A stretch of 64,000 nucleotides of DNA from Gordonia sputi NBRC 100414 (GTDB taxonomy: Bacteria; Actinomycetota; Actinomycetes; Mycobacteriales; Mycobacteriaceae): contig NZ_BAFC01000025.1 in the NCBI RefSeq assembly GCF_000248055.1, positions 1-64,000 on the forward strand, read 5' to 3'. This document shows, piece by piece, positions 1 through 8,349 of the stretch. Both the position numbers and the translations under genes were made by a program. A model generated the notes under the pieces. It was not told the DNA's origin, did no database searches, and saw only the letters and a program-made list of their open reading frames with translations. Within the stretch, counting starts at the first letter, position 1. The number at the start of each line of letters is the position of its first letter.

Positions 1-1
1 G

Positions 2-850
2 TGGGATGGGTACCGAATCCTGTTGCGCTCCATCGATGGCGACTTCCGGCTCACCTCACGGTCGGGGATCGACATGACCGCCGACTTTCCCGAATTACGC
101 TCGGCAGCAGACGAACTCGGCCTCATCGACGTCGTCCTCGACGGCGAGGTCGTCGCCGTCGACTCCAGCGGGCACACCAACTTCACTCTGCTGGCCTCGC
201 GCAACAACACCGCGGAGGCGTACTCGCTCAAGCTGTACCTCTTCGACATCCTCTACCTCAACGGCACATCGCTGCTACGCAAACCGTGGTCGGAGCGTCG
301 ACAACTCTTGGAGGCCCTCGCTCCCGCGTTCAAAGAGTCTGCGTACGTGGAGATCCCACCGCTACTCCCGGCTCCGGGCTCGGCTGCCGTGAGCCATAGC
401 CGCGACCACGGACTCGAGGGTGTCGTCGCGAAACGTAAGACGTCGACCTATCAACAGGGACGTCGAAGCAGCCAGTGGCGCAAGCAGAAGAACTGGAGCG
501 ACATCGAGGTGGTCGTCGGCGGCTACCGCCTCGGGCGCGGCAATCGTGAGGGCGTCATCGGATCGCTGTTGGTCGGATTGCCGGAAGAGACCGGGCTGCG
601 CTACGTCGGTCGGGTGGGCACCGGGTTCACCGAGGCGTCGTTGAAAAGCCTTGCAGAAGAACTCAAGCCGCTCGAAATCTCGCGGAGTCCGTTCCTGGAG
701 AAGCTCGACCGCCCCGTCGCGTCCACCGCGACCTGGGTGCTCCCCAAGATCGTCGGCGAGGTCCGGTTCATGGACTGGACGAGCACCGGCCACCTCCGCC
801 ACCCGAGCTGGCGCGGAATCCGCCGCGACAAACTTCCGGGCGACCTGTGA
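2..850 (+). CDS. ATP-dependent DNA ligase, C-terminal part (5' end outside window)
   Basis: Seals nicks in DNA by ATP-dependent adenylyl transfer. The window opens just after the catalytic lysine of ligase motif I: the first residues read WDGYR, which normally follow that lysine. Further motifs are visible: an FDxLYLNG-type motif III, a LEGVVAKRK motif IV and QWRKQKNW motif V, then an OB-fold domain ending in LRHPSWRGIRRDK, a typical end for LigD-type ligase domains. The adenylation-domain start and any polymerase or nuclease domains lie outside, so it could be the ligase part of a LigD end-joining protein or a stand-alone LigC-like ligase. About 282 residues are present. Reading frame is set by the motifs. 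Confidence 0.9.
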   Translation, partial: WDGYRILLRSIDGDFRLTSRSGIDMTADFPELRSAADELGLIDVVLDGEVVAVDSSGHTNFTLLASRNNTAEAYSLKLYLFDILYLNGTSLLRKPWSERRQLLEALAPAFKESAYVEIPPLLPAPGSAAVSHSRDHGLEGVVAKRKTSTYQQGRRSSQWRKQKNWSDIEVVVGGYRLGRGNREGVIGSLLVGLPEETGLRYVGRVGTGFTEASLKSLAEELKPLEISRSPFLEKLDRPVASTATWVLPKIVGEVRFMDWTSTGHLRHPSWRGIRRDKLPGDL

Positions 851-896
851 CGATCCCAACCCCCCCCCACCCGCCACCCGTGAGAGGACACCGAAC

Positions 897-1697
897 ATGA
901 CCCACACCCCTGACTCCGTCGAAGAGCATGACACCGTCGGGGAGAATGTGACCGTCGCGGCCGCCGACGGCGACGCGGAGGCCTACCTCGTCCGACCAGA
1001 CAGCGAGGGTCCAGACAGCGAATACCCCGGCGTGCTGTTCATCATCGACGCCATCGGGCTGCGCCCGCAGACCCGTCGCATGGCCGACCGCATCGCGTCG
1101 TGGGGCTACGTCGTGCTGGTTCCGAATGTCTTCTACCGCTGGGGCTCCGCCGAGGAGACATCGCCAGACGACGAACTCCTCGACGCCGAGTCGCGCGAGC
1201 AGTTCTTCAGTGCTGCCATGCCGCGCGTACGCGCGCTGACCGACGATCTCGCCGTACCCGACCTCGCCGCATATATCGACACACTGAGAGCAACACCCGG
1301 CGTCTCGAAGGGCCCGATCGGCGTGACCGGATACTGCGCGGGCGGCAGACTCGCCCTACTGGCCGCGGCGACCCGACCCGACGACGTCGCAGCGCTCGGC
1401 ATGTTCCACACGGGCGGGTTGGTCACACAGTCATCGGACAGTCCGCATCTGCGCCTCGCGAACGTCGACGCCCAGGTGCTCGCCGTGCACGCCGACCGCG
1501 ACCGATCTCTTCCCCCGGAAGCGATCGCCCAATTCGAGCACGCTCTCATCACCGCGGGCGTCACTCATTCCGCGACCGTCTACCCGGGCGCCCAGCACGG
1601 CTACACGATGGCCGACACCGCGGTGTACAACCACGACGCCTCCGAGTACCACTTCGCCGAGCTACGGAAGTTGTTCGCGCACACGCTGCACCGATAG
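897..1697 (+). CDS. Dienelactone hydrolase family protein
   Basis: An alpha/beta hydrolase of the dienelactone hydrolase family, 266 residues. These enzymes use a Cys-Asp-His triad to open lactone or ester bonds. The nucleophile is C147 in the motif GYCAGG, the acid is D200 or D202 in HADRD, and the base is H234 in GAQHG, all in the expected order. No signal peptide is seen, so it is probably cytosolic. The ATG at 897 was chosen because it follows a GAGAGGA element at the usual distance and gives the family length; the frame is open further upstream inside the ligase gene. It follows the ligase by 46 nt and may share its transcript. Natural substrate unknown. Confidence 0.88.
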   Translation: MTHTPDSVEEHDTVGENVTVAAADGDAEAYLVRPDSEGPDSEYPGVLFIIDAIGLRPQTRRMADRIASWGYVVLVPNVFYRWGSAEETSPDDELLDAESREQFFSAAMPRVRALTDDLAVPDLAAYIDTLRATPGVSKGPIGVTGYCAGGRLALLAAATRPDDVAALGMFHTGGLVTQSSDSPHLRLANVDAQVLAVHADRDRSLPPEAIAQFEHALITAGVTHSATVYPGAQHGYTMADTAVYNHDASEYHFAELRKLFAHTLHR

Positions 1698-1816
1698 CCG
1701 AGCTGCACTGGACACCACACTGAACACCTTCCCCCGACATCGGCTATTCGGCCGCCGCAAGTGAGTCTCTCGCCACGCCCACGGGCCTCGCTTCGCGATC
1801 GGCAACTCTGTTGGCT

Positions 1817-2590
1817 ATGTTCAGTGTGTCCAAACCCCCGGGAGAGCCTGTGTTCGTTGTCGCGCATATCAGCGACCTGCATTTCAACGGCACCCGATTC
1901 AATCGCGGCCGCATCGAATCGACGTTGAGCTATATCAACGCGCGCGCGAAAGGTATCAATGTCCTTCTGATCACCGGTGACATTGCCGACGAGGGCAGCC
2001 CCAGCGAGTACCGCGAGGCCTCACTCGTCATCGACAGCCCGCTGCCCATCCTCATCACCGAGGGCAATCACGACGAGCGCACCGCGTTCAACGCGGGCAT
2101 TCTCAGGGCCGAGTCGTCGGCGCCCATCAACTCGTCCGCGCTCGTCGACGGCGTGTTGTTCATCGTGGCCGACAGTTCGATCCCTGGCCGCAACGACGGC
2201 TACATCGACGACGACACGCTGTCGTGGATGTCCGCGGAGATCACCGCGCACGGACCCGACACCCCGGTGTTCGTCGCGTTCCACCATCCGCCCGTCACGC
2301 TGGAGATGCCGTTCATGGACAGCATCCGCCAGACCGGCGAACAACGCCTCGCAGCTCTCGTCGACACGCATCCCAACATCGTCGCGTTCCTGTGCGGACA
2401 CGCGCACACGCCCGCGGTCACCCGATTCGCCGACCGACCGCTGTGCGTCGCACCCGGTGTCTCCTCGACGCTGAACCTGCCCTTCGAAGGCCACGACATC
2501 GTGAACCGCGGTCAGCCGCCCGGCATCGCCTTTCACATCCTCGACGACGCCGGACGGCTGATCACACACTTTCGCTCGGTGATGTTCTAG
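1817..2590 (+). CDS. Calcineurin-like metallophosphoesterase
   Basis: Metal-dependent phosphoesterase of about 257 residues, of the group that includes the mycobacterial cyclic-nucleotide phosphodiesterase Rv0805. Metal ligands are visible in order: DLH (in HISDLHFNG), GD (in LITGDIAD), GNHDE, and late histidines in AFHHPP and CGHAHTP. No membrane segment. The start is uncertain: ATG 1817, GTG 1826 or GTG 1850, the last preceded by GGGAGAG and directly before the first beta strand. A TATGTT -10-like hexamer at 1816-1821 would suit a leaderless GTG at 1826. The 3' end overlaps the convergent transporter-carbonic anhydrase gene by 29 nt. Confidence 0.88.
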   Translation: MFSVSKPPGEPVFVVAHISDLHFNGTRFNRGRIESTLSYINARAKGINVLLITGDIADEGSPSEYREASLVIDSPLPILITEGNHDERTAFNAGILRAESSAPINSSALVDGVLFIVADSSIPGRNDGYIDDDTLSWMSAEITAHGPDTPVFVAFHHPPVTLEMPFMDSIRQTGEQRLAALVDTHPNIVAFLCGHAHTPAVTRFADRPLCVAPGVSSTLNLPFEGHDIVNRGQPPGIAFHILDDAGRLITHFRSVMF

Positions 2591-4886
2591 CGACTTCGCG
2601 GTCCAGCAAACCACTCACGTGGTGGCCGACGCCTGCCAGGTGGATACCGGTCTGGCTGACCTCGTAGACCTGTGCGGTACGAATGTCGAAGTACAGTCCG
2701 ATGATTCGTAGACGCGCCTCGGCCGCTGCCCGCCCGACGAGGTGATGGCGACTCAGAATCTCCACCTGCTTGGCGACATTCACCACCGCGAGTTGGTCCA
2801 CATCATTGAAACCCATTCTGGCGGCTGATCTTCCAGCGGGATGACCAAGCTGCAGTGCGGTCCGACTCGGTTCGGCCTGGGCCAGCCACGAACGGATCGG
2901 CGAGCTCGACGTCGCATCCGAGGACAACTCACGTCCACGACGGTCGTCGAGCACCGCGCGCATCGCACCGCACGACGAGTGCCCGCAGACCACGACGGCA
3001 CCTACTCCGACCTCGTTGATCGCGAAATCGAGTGCGGCCTCGATGGATTCGGCGCCGCCGTTGGGCCCTCCGACGATATTGCCGACGTTGCGTACCGTGA
3101 ACAGGTCACCGGGACCACTCGAGGTGATGATGTTCGGCATGATCCGCGAATCGGCACAGGTGAGGAAGAAGGCGTCCGGCTGCTGATAATCGACCACATC
3201 CTGCAGGTGGCCACGCAGCACGTCGGCATGTTCGCGGTGATAGTCGGTGACGCCCGCCATGATCGATCGCAGCGATGCCGGTACGTCGGCAACAGCCTTG
3301 TCGTCGAGGGGGATTCGCTGGCTGCGCCACGGTGTCAGACCGATGATGCCGCCGGTGTGTCGGCGCGGCGGAGCCAGCGGCGCATGCTCGATTCGCGCCC
3401 GGCCACGCTCGATCACCGTCACCTCATTGCCCGTCGCCTCGCGTGCACGAACCCAATCGGAGATCATCTCCGACGCCGCGTGGTCGAGGAAGTCGACGTC
3501 GAATTCCAGTGTGACCGGGACGTTGTCGGGAACCTTGCCCAGCGCACTGTTGAGTCGCGGCATGGACAGGAAGCTCAGCGACCCCCGTACCGCGATCAGC
3601 CACTCGCCTGACTCGCCTACCGCCGACGGCCCTGCGTTGATCTCGACGCGAATGACCCGCCACAGGACCAGTGCCACAGCAAGAGCAAGGCCGATGGCCA
3701 CCCCCTCGAGGAGATTGAGGAAGACGACGCTGACAACAGTCACCCCGTACACCCACAGGTCGCCGGTGCGCAGGGCGGTCTTCATATGCGCCAGCTTCAC
3801 CAGTTGCATACCGATCACCACGAGAAGCCCGGCGAGCGCCGCCAACGGGATCTGTTCGACCAGCGCAGTCAGGAACACCGCGAAGACGAAAATCCACACG
3901 CCGTGCAGAACCGCGGACCACCGAGTACGCGCTCCCGCAGCGACATTCGCGGTGCTGCGCACGATCACTCCGGTGACCGGGAGTCCACCCAGGAGGCCCG
4001 ATGTCATGTTCGCGCTGCCCTGCCCGATGAGTTCGCGATTGAATCTGCTGCGCGGACCGTCGTGCATCTTGTCGACGGCAACCGCGGACAGCAGGGATTC
4101 GACACTGGCGATCAACGCGACGGTGAGCACGCCGAGAACGAATCCGCCCCAATTGCCATGGGGTAGTTCAGGAAGTGAGATGGCGTCGAAGAAGTTGCCG
4201 TCGAGGCGAACCCGCTCGACGTCGAGGTTGAGTGCAGCTGCCAGCGCCGTCGCGAGTGCGATCGCGGCGAGAGGTCCGGGAATCTTGCGTGCGCGTGCGG
4301 GGAGAAACTTCCAACCCACCATCACCACGATGACGATGATTCCGATCGAGGCGTCGGCCCAGCTGATGTCGCCGATCCGCTCGGGCAGTTCGCTGATGTT
4401 GGCAAGCGCAGAACTCTTCGACTTGCCTCCGAGCAGTACGTGAATCTGTTGCAGCGCGATGGTGATTCCGATTCCGGCCAGCATCGCGTGCACCACCACC
4501 GGCGCAATGCCGAGCGCGGCGGTCGCGATCCGACTGACACCGAAGAGAATCTGCAGAATTCCCGCGCCAACGGTGATCGCACACGTCACCTTCCAGCCGA
4601 AGTTGGTGACGAGTTCGGCCACCACCACCGTCAGTCCCGCTGCGGGCCCCGAGACCTGGAGCGGGCTGCCGCCGATCAATCCCGCCACCACACCACCGAC
4701 CACCGCCGCGATCAGCCCTGCCATGACGGGCGCGCCGGAGGCTACCGCGATGCCTAGCGAAAGTGGCAGCGCCACAAGGAAAACAACGAGCGATGCCGGA
4801 ACGTCGTACTTCAGGACTCCGCGCCATCGATCGCGGGATTGTTGGGCCGTGTCTATCCGTCGAGAGTCCGTCGGGGTAGCTACCAT
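2562..4886 (-). CDS. SulP-family anion transporter fused to beta-carbonic anhydrase
   Basis: A 774-residue inner-membrane fusion. Residues roughly 25-400 form a SulP transporter with many hydrophobic helices; about 410-500 resemble a STAS domain; about 540-760 are a beta-carbonic anhydrase. The anhydrase part keeps its zinc and catalytic residues: CADSR near residue 577 and CGHSSC near residue 635. The probable role is bicarbonate (or sulfate) uptake coupled to CO2/bicarbonate interconversion at the membrane. Related fusions exist in mycobacteria (Rv3273-like). On the minus strand a TACGTT -10 hexamer (4898-4893) lies 6 nt before the ATG, suggesting leaderless transcription. The transported ion cannot be told from sequence. 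Confidence 0.93.
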   Translation of the reverse strand: MVATPTDSRRIDTAQQSRDRWRGVLKYDVPASLVVFLVALPLSLGIAVASGAPVMAGLIAAVVGGVVAGLIGGSPLQVSGPAAGLTVVVAELVTNFGWKVTCAITVGAGILQILFGVSRIATAALGIAPVVVHAMLAGIGITIALQQIHVLLGGKSKSSALANISELPERIGDISWADASIGIIVIVVMVGWKFLPARARKIPGPLAAIALATALAAALNLDVERVRLDGNFFDAISLPELPHGNWGGFVLGVLTVALIASVESLLSAVAVDKMHDGPRSRFNRELIGQGSANMTSGLLGGLPVTGVIVRSTANVAAGARTRWSAVLHGVWIFVFAVFLTALVEQIPLAALAGLLVVIGMQLVKLAHMKTALRTGDLWVYGVTVVSVVFLNLLEGVAIGLALAVALVLWRVIRVEINAGPSAVGESGEWLIAVRGSLSFLSMPRLNSALGKVPDNVPVTLEFDVDFLDHAASEMISDWVRAREATGNEVTVIERGRARIEHAPLAPPRRHTGGIIGLTPWRSQRIPLDDKAVADVPASLRSIMAGVTDYHREHADVLRGHLQDVVDYQQPDAFFLTCADSRIMPNIITSSGPGDLFTVRNVGNIVGGPNGGAESIEAALDFAINEVGVGAVVVCGHSSCGAMRAVLDDRRGRELSSDATSSSPIRSWLAQAEPSRTALQLGHPAGRSAARMGFNDVDQLAVVNVAKQVEILSRHHLVGRAAAEARLRIIGLYFDIRTAQVYEVSQTGIHLAGVGHHVSGLLDREVARTSPSESV

Positions 4887-4892
4887 GTCCCG

Positions 4893-4898
4893 AACGTA
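4893..4898 (-). promoter_or_regulatory. -10 element for leaderless SulP-carbonic anhydrase mRNA
   Basis: On the minus strand the hexamer TACGTT fits the TAnnnT consensus and is followed by six bases and then the ATG at 4886. That spacing puts the transcription start at or next to the start codon. No Shine-Dalgarno sequence is present. Confidence 0.45.
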
Positions 4899-5011
4899 CA
4901 GATTGAGAGTTACGTCAGGGTTGCTCGAAAGGCGAAATCCCTTGTGAGACCCCTAGACCAGGATGTGGATTGTGATTCAACTCACGTGCGAATCGAAAGT
5001 CGTTGCGCCAT

Positions 5012-6049
5012 TCAACTTTTCGATCCGGTCTGCAGGAGCTGATCGAGAATCTTGCCACCGATCTCGGGAATCAGACCCGGGCCCGTGTCGGGAAGATTGT
5101 TCGGCAGGCCGGGCACACTCGGGATCGGCAACTGTACTTGTTTGGTGGCGGGAATCCCTGCGGCGCGAGTCGCTTCGAGTCGAATGCCCTTCTGCTGATC
5201 TTTCGTCAGTGGTGTGAGGTACTTCGCCAGATCGGTCGGCGTGGTGACAGATCCTCCTACCTTGAGTCCCACTGCGGCGAAGTCGGCTGCTGCTCGTCGA
5301 ATGTGGTTGGGCGAGGTGACCAACACGACGTCGGAAATGCCCCGCGCACCAAGGATCGCAGCCGTGTTCTGTGCGTTCGACACCGTCGACACCGACTTGT
5401 CCTCCGCCGTCACCCTCGATGCCTCGACACCATTGGCGACGAGCCATTTCTTCATCGCCGACGCCTCGGTGATGCCCTTCTTCGGCACGCCGCCGGTGAC
5501 GACGATCGGAAGCGACGGCGCCGCGTCGGCCTGGGCCTTGCCCGCCGTCAGCCGCTTCACCAGTTCGGGTGCCATGGCTCCGTCGGCCCCGAGCCCATAG
5601 CCGAGTACGACTATCGCCGACCGTCCCGACACCGGCGCAGGCGAGGTGGACGGGACGATCGCGGCGGCGGCGGACACACCCGCGGTGATGTTGCGGACGC
5701 TCGTCGCGAGTGTCGAATTGATCATCGAGAGTCGGCTCAGCGCCGCCTTACCGGTGGCGGCATCGTCGGCCTGATCGGACCATATCGACTGCAGCGCGAG
5801 TGAATCCGTGTCAGCGGGTGCGACAACCAGCGACTGCTTCAGGGCCTCGAGTCCGCCCGTCACGTCGCCTGACGCGAACTTCTGCTGGGCGGAGTTGTAG
5901 AGCGACGCAGGGTCGACGGCGGTCACGGTCGGCTGCACCTGGGCGTGGTGCACCACGGGCAACGAACCGACCGCACCACCCACCGCTGCCGCCGCGACGA
6001 GCGCGACGACGCCGCGTCGAACTCGCTTCACTCTGGTCACATGAGTCAC
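5012..6049 (-). CDS. YdcF/ElyC-type (DUF218) envelope protein
   Basis: A 345-residue exported or membrane-anchored protein with an N-terminal basic stretch and hydrophobic helix (about residues 10-30) ending near an Ala-rich cleavage region. Residues about 55-130 form an alpha-helical, TPR-like segment, and about 140-290 match the DUF218 fold of SanA/YdcF/ElyC proteins, with the IVVLGYGL strand, a TGGVPKKG loop and a SVSTVSNAQNTA segment. In other bacteria this family is linked to envelope integrity; the exact reaction is not established. It is separated from the SulP gene by 125 nt on the same strand. Start ATG fits the signal sequence. Confidence 0.8.
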   Translation of the reverse strand: MTHVTRVKRVRRGVVALVAAAAVGGAVGSLPVVHHAQVQPTVTAVDPASLYNSAQQKFASGDVTGGLEALKQSLVVAPADTDSLALQSIWSDQADDAATGKAALSRLSMINSTLATSVRNITAGVSAAAAIVPSTSPAPVSGRSAIVVLGYGLGADGAMAPELVKRLTAGKAQADAAPSLPIVVTGGVPKKGITEASAMKKWLVANGVEASRVTAEDKSVSTVSNAQNTAAILGARGISDVVLVTSPNHIRRAAADFAAVGLKVGGSVTTPTDLAKYLTPLTKDQQKGIRLEATRAAGIPATKQVQLPIPSVPGLPNNLPDTGPGLIPEIGGKILDQLLQTGSKS

Positions 6050-6118
6050 TTGCGTAACTCTAAGGCTCCTCGCGCCAGGCTGGGTCTCCCTGCGATCCCA
6101 AGTCGATAACGGCGGGGG

Positions 6119-8257
6119 CTAACTGACCCCGTTGAGCCGGTCCACCGAAGCGAACAGGTCTCCGACGCGATAGTTGTTCACGGCAACGTAGTTGGGAATC
6201 ATGTGCCGCTCGGCGCGACACTGCTCGAGCCGGTTGAACAAGAACTCCTCGCGATTGACCACTCCGGCGTCGCGAATCCTGCTGGTGAAGTTGCTCATCC
6301 AGTGATTCACCAGAAACAGTGGCGCTGTGGTCGATCCTGTGTTGCGGTCGCAGTTGAACTCGGCCGTCGTGCGGAATTCGTACGGGGTGTCCTGGGTCCA
6401 CTCCTTGCCGTCGAGCAGCCAGGGCCGCTCGGTACCTCCACCGACGTTCTCGTGCAGCCAGACCAGCGTGTGGCGGGTGTCGATCATCTGGCGCAGCGTC
6501 GGCCATGGTTGGCCAAGGGTCGGCGTGTAGAGCCGGTCGTAGAGTCCCGCCTGCCGCAGCAGGGTCTCCACATCGGCGGGTGCCACCATGTCCTGCACGA
6601 AGAACGTGACCACCTCGTTGGGGTGGCGGTCCATCCACTCACGCACCTTGATCATCAGTGGCAGCCACTCCGTCGAACCCAGTTCGCACAGTTCGTGACA
6701 CAGGTACGGCTTGACCGGCCCGACGGGCGTCAGATCGAGGGCGTCGCGCACCCTCAAGGCACTCTGTACGGTCTGAGCTCCATAGAGCTCCTCCGCCGCT
6801 GCCAACGCCTGTGCGCGGCTGTCCTGCGTGTTGGCGATGATCGGCGGCTTGTTCGACATCTGACCGTTCCAACTGTCGATGAGGAACACGCGGATGCCGT
6901 CGTCGAGTTGCCCCATGACGCCGGTTTCCTGTTCCGCGAGAAACCACCGATTGCCGTCAGCGGCCGACATCGAATTGTGTGTCCCGGGAAACGCCACGTC
7001 GTTGTACGGCCGGTCGCACAATTCCACGTGACCATTGCACGCGTTCGGATCATCCTTGGCGACAACGGAACTCAACGCCGGTGTCGGCTGCGGCCACGCC
7101 AGCACGCCGACTGTCGCCAGCAGTGCCGCTACGCCGACTATCGCAACGATCGGAATCGCCAACCGGCCGGCGACCTGCCGCCGATCACTGCCCTGCAGTT
7201 GCCTGTTCGCCGCACGCAGCAACTCCCCCGCTCCTGCGATGAGGGCACATGCCCCGAGCACCACGGCGACAACCGTGACGAACGTCAGCGGTCGCAGCAC
7301 CGCCAGCACACCGAGTAGCACCAACACTCCACCACGCGCGGCAATGGCCGCAGGCGTCGAGGGTCGTCGTATCACCCAGGCGCGCAGGCGCTCTGCGAGT
7401 CTGTCGAGATCGTCGACCGGCGCGAGACTCGACGCCGCGCGCACGGCCAGCCCGATCAGCGCCGCTATCGCAGCGATGATCCACAGCCTGCCGTCGACCT
7501 CGCGCCAGACCGCGACTGTCACTGCACCGTCGAGGGTGTCGGTCGGGATGAAAGCGGCAATGATGGTGCAGGCGAGCAGGATTGCGGCCACGAGCGCGGC
7601 GAGCCAGATGATCGCCGCACCGAGCGTGTCGGTGACCGCGGCGACGCGCGCGGCTCGACCCTTCTCCACGGGCGGAGGTCGGATGAACGCCGCGCCGACG
7701 ATCAGCAGCACGCCAAGTAGCGGCAACAGCCAGGCCAGTACCCGAACCCATCTGACGTAATCGAGGATGCCCGAGTCCCATTCGCTCGCGCCGATCGCGG
7801 AGAGCGTGACGTCCATGTTGTCGGGGAGTCGAGCAGCGACGTCGGGTGCCACCGTCCGCAGCGCGGCGACGGTGACCGCCCCGAGATCGGCGAGACGCAG
7901 CACGAACAGATTGCTGTCGCCCGTGGTGATCGATCGGTGGATCGACGCGGTGAGTCCTCTCACCGCGGGACCCGCCGCGGGACTCGACACCGCCGAGATC
8001 GACACCGATTCCACCAGCGGACGCAGTGCAACGAGCTCTGGCGACGCCGAGATGATCTTGCCGGACACGAGCAGGCCGAGTTGCCGCGCGACCGCGGGAT
8101 CCTGCCGGATCGAGTCGACATGCGCGGCGAACCGCGCGCTGTTGACGGCCTCGCGGTTGACCAGACCCGCGAACAACCCGCCGAGCAGACACAGCACTCC
8201 GAGACCGAAAACGACGTGCGAGATAACCGTGCGCACTCGGGAACCTTCGACAGTCAT
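6119..8257 (-). CDS. Membrane protein with PI-PLC X-like phosphodiesterase domain
   Basis: About 712 residues. The N-terminal half has one helix near residues 12-32, a large extracytoplasmic-looking loop and several helices between about 190 and 370. The C-terminal part (about 400-700) is a PI-PLC X-type phosphodiesterase domain: first histidine in PGTHNSM, GIRVFLID strand, second histidine in YLCHELC, followed by EWLPLM and a conserved FFVQD strand. Such domains cleave phosphodiesters in lipids or lipid-linked sugars; here the active site is probably outside the cytoplasm. The start is ATG 8257 (MTVEG) or the in-frame ATG 8266; neither has a clear ribosome site, and 8266 abuts a terminator-like hairpin. 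Substrate unknown. Confidence 0.75.
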   Translation of the reverse strand: MTVEGSRVRTVISHVVFGLGVLCLLGGLFAGLVNREAVNSARFAAHVDSIRQDPAVARQLGLLVSGKIISASPELVALRPLVESVSISAVSSPAAGPAVRGLTASIHRSITTGDSNLFVLRLADLGAVTVAALRTVAPDVAARLPDNMDVTLSAIGASEWDSGILDYVRWVRVLAWLLPLLGVLLIVGAAFIRPPPVEKGRAARVAAVTDTLGAAIIWLAALVAAILLACTIIAAFIPTDTLDGAVTVAVWREVDGRLWIIAAIAALIGLAVRAASSLAPVDDLDRLAERLRAWVIRRPSTPAAIAARGGVLVLLGVLAVLRPLTFVTVVAVVLGACALIAGAGELLRAANRQLQGSDRRQVAGRLAIPIVAIVGVAALLATVGVLAWPQPTPALSSVVAKDDPNACNGHVELCDRPYNDVAFPGTHNSMSAADGNRWFLAEQETGVMGQLDDGIRVFLIDSWNGQMSNKPPIIANTQDSRAQALAAAEELYGAQTVQSALRVRDALDLTPVGPVKPYLCHELCELGSTEWLPLMIKVREWMDRHPNEVVTFFVQDMVAPADVETLLRQAGLYDRLYTPTLGQPWPTLRQMIDTRHTLVWLHENVGGGTERPWLLDGKEWTQDTPYEFRTTAEFNCDRNTGSTTAPLFLVNHWMSNFTSRIRDAGVVNREEFLFNRLEQCRAERHMIPNYVAVNNYRVGDLFASVDRLNGVS

Positions 8258-8267
8258 CACATACACA

Positions 8268-8302
8268 TAGCAGCGGGCGACACATCGTGCCGCCCGCTGC
8301 TA
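8268..8302 (-). terminator. Hairpin after pntB
   Basis: Perfect 12-bp inverted repeat (arms 8268-8279 and 8291-8302, stem TAGCAGCGGGCG) with an 11-nt loop, 48 nt downstream of the pntB stop on the minus strand. It has only a weak U-rich tail. It probably ends the pnt transcript and insulates the PI-PLC-like gene that starts immediately after it. Confidence 0.6.
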
Positions 8303-8349
8303 TCGAATCGTAAAGTTGTTCCTCGCCGTCGTGGAGTGCCGACAGCGTG

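Noticed and set aside
1..399. Open frame starting GTG 1
   Set aside because: Arg-rich shadow of the DNA ligase, whose motifs are in the frame starting at base 2.
1694..1747. Terminator after the dienelactone hydrolase
   Set aside because: The 8-bp inverted repeat ATAGCCGA/TCGGCTAT has a 38-nt loop, too long to be convincing.
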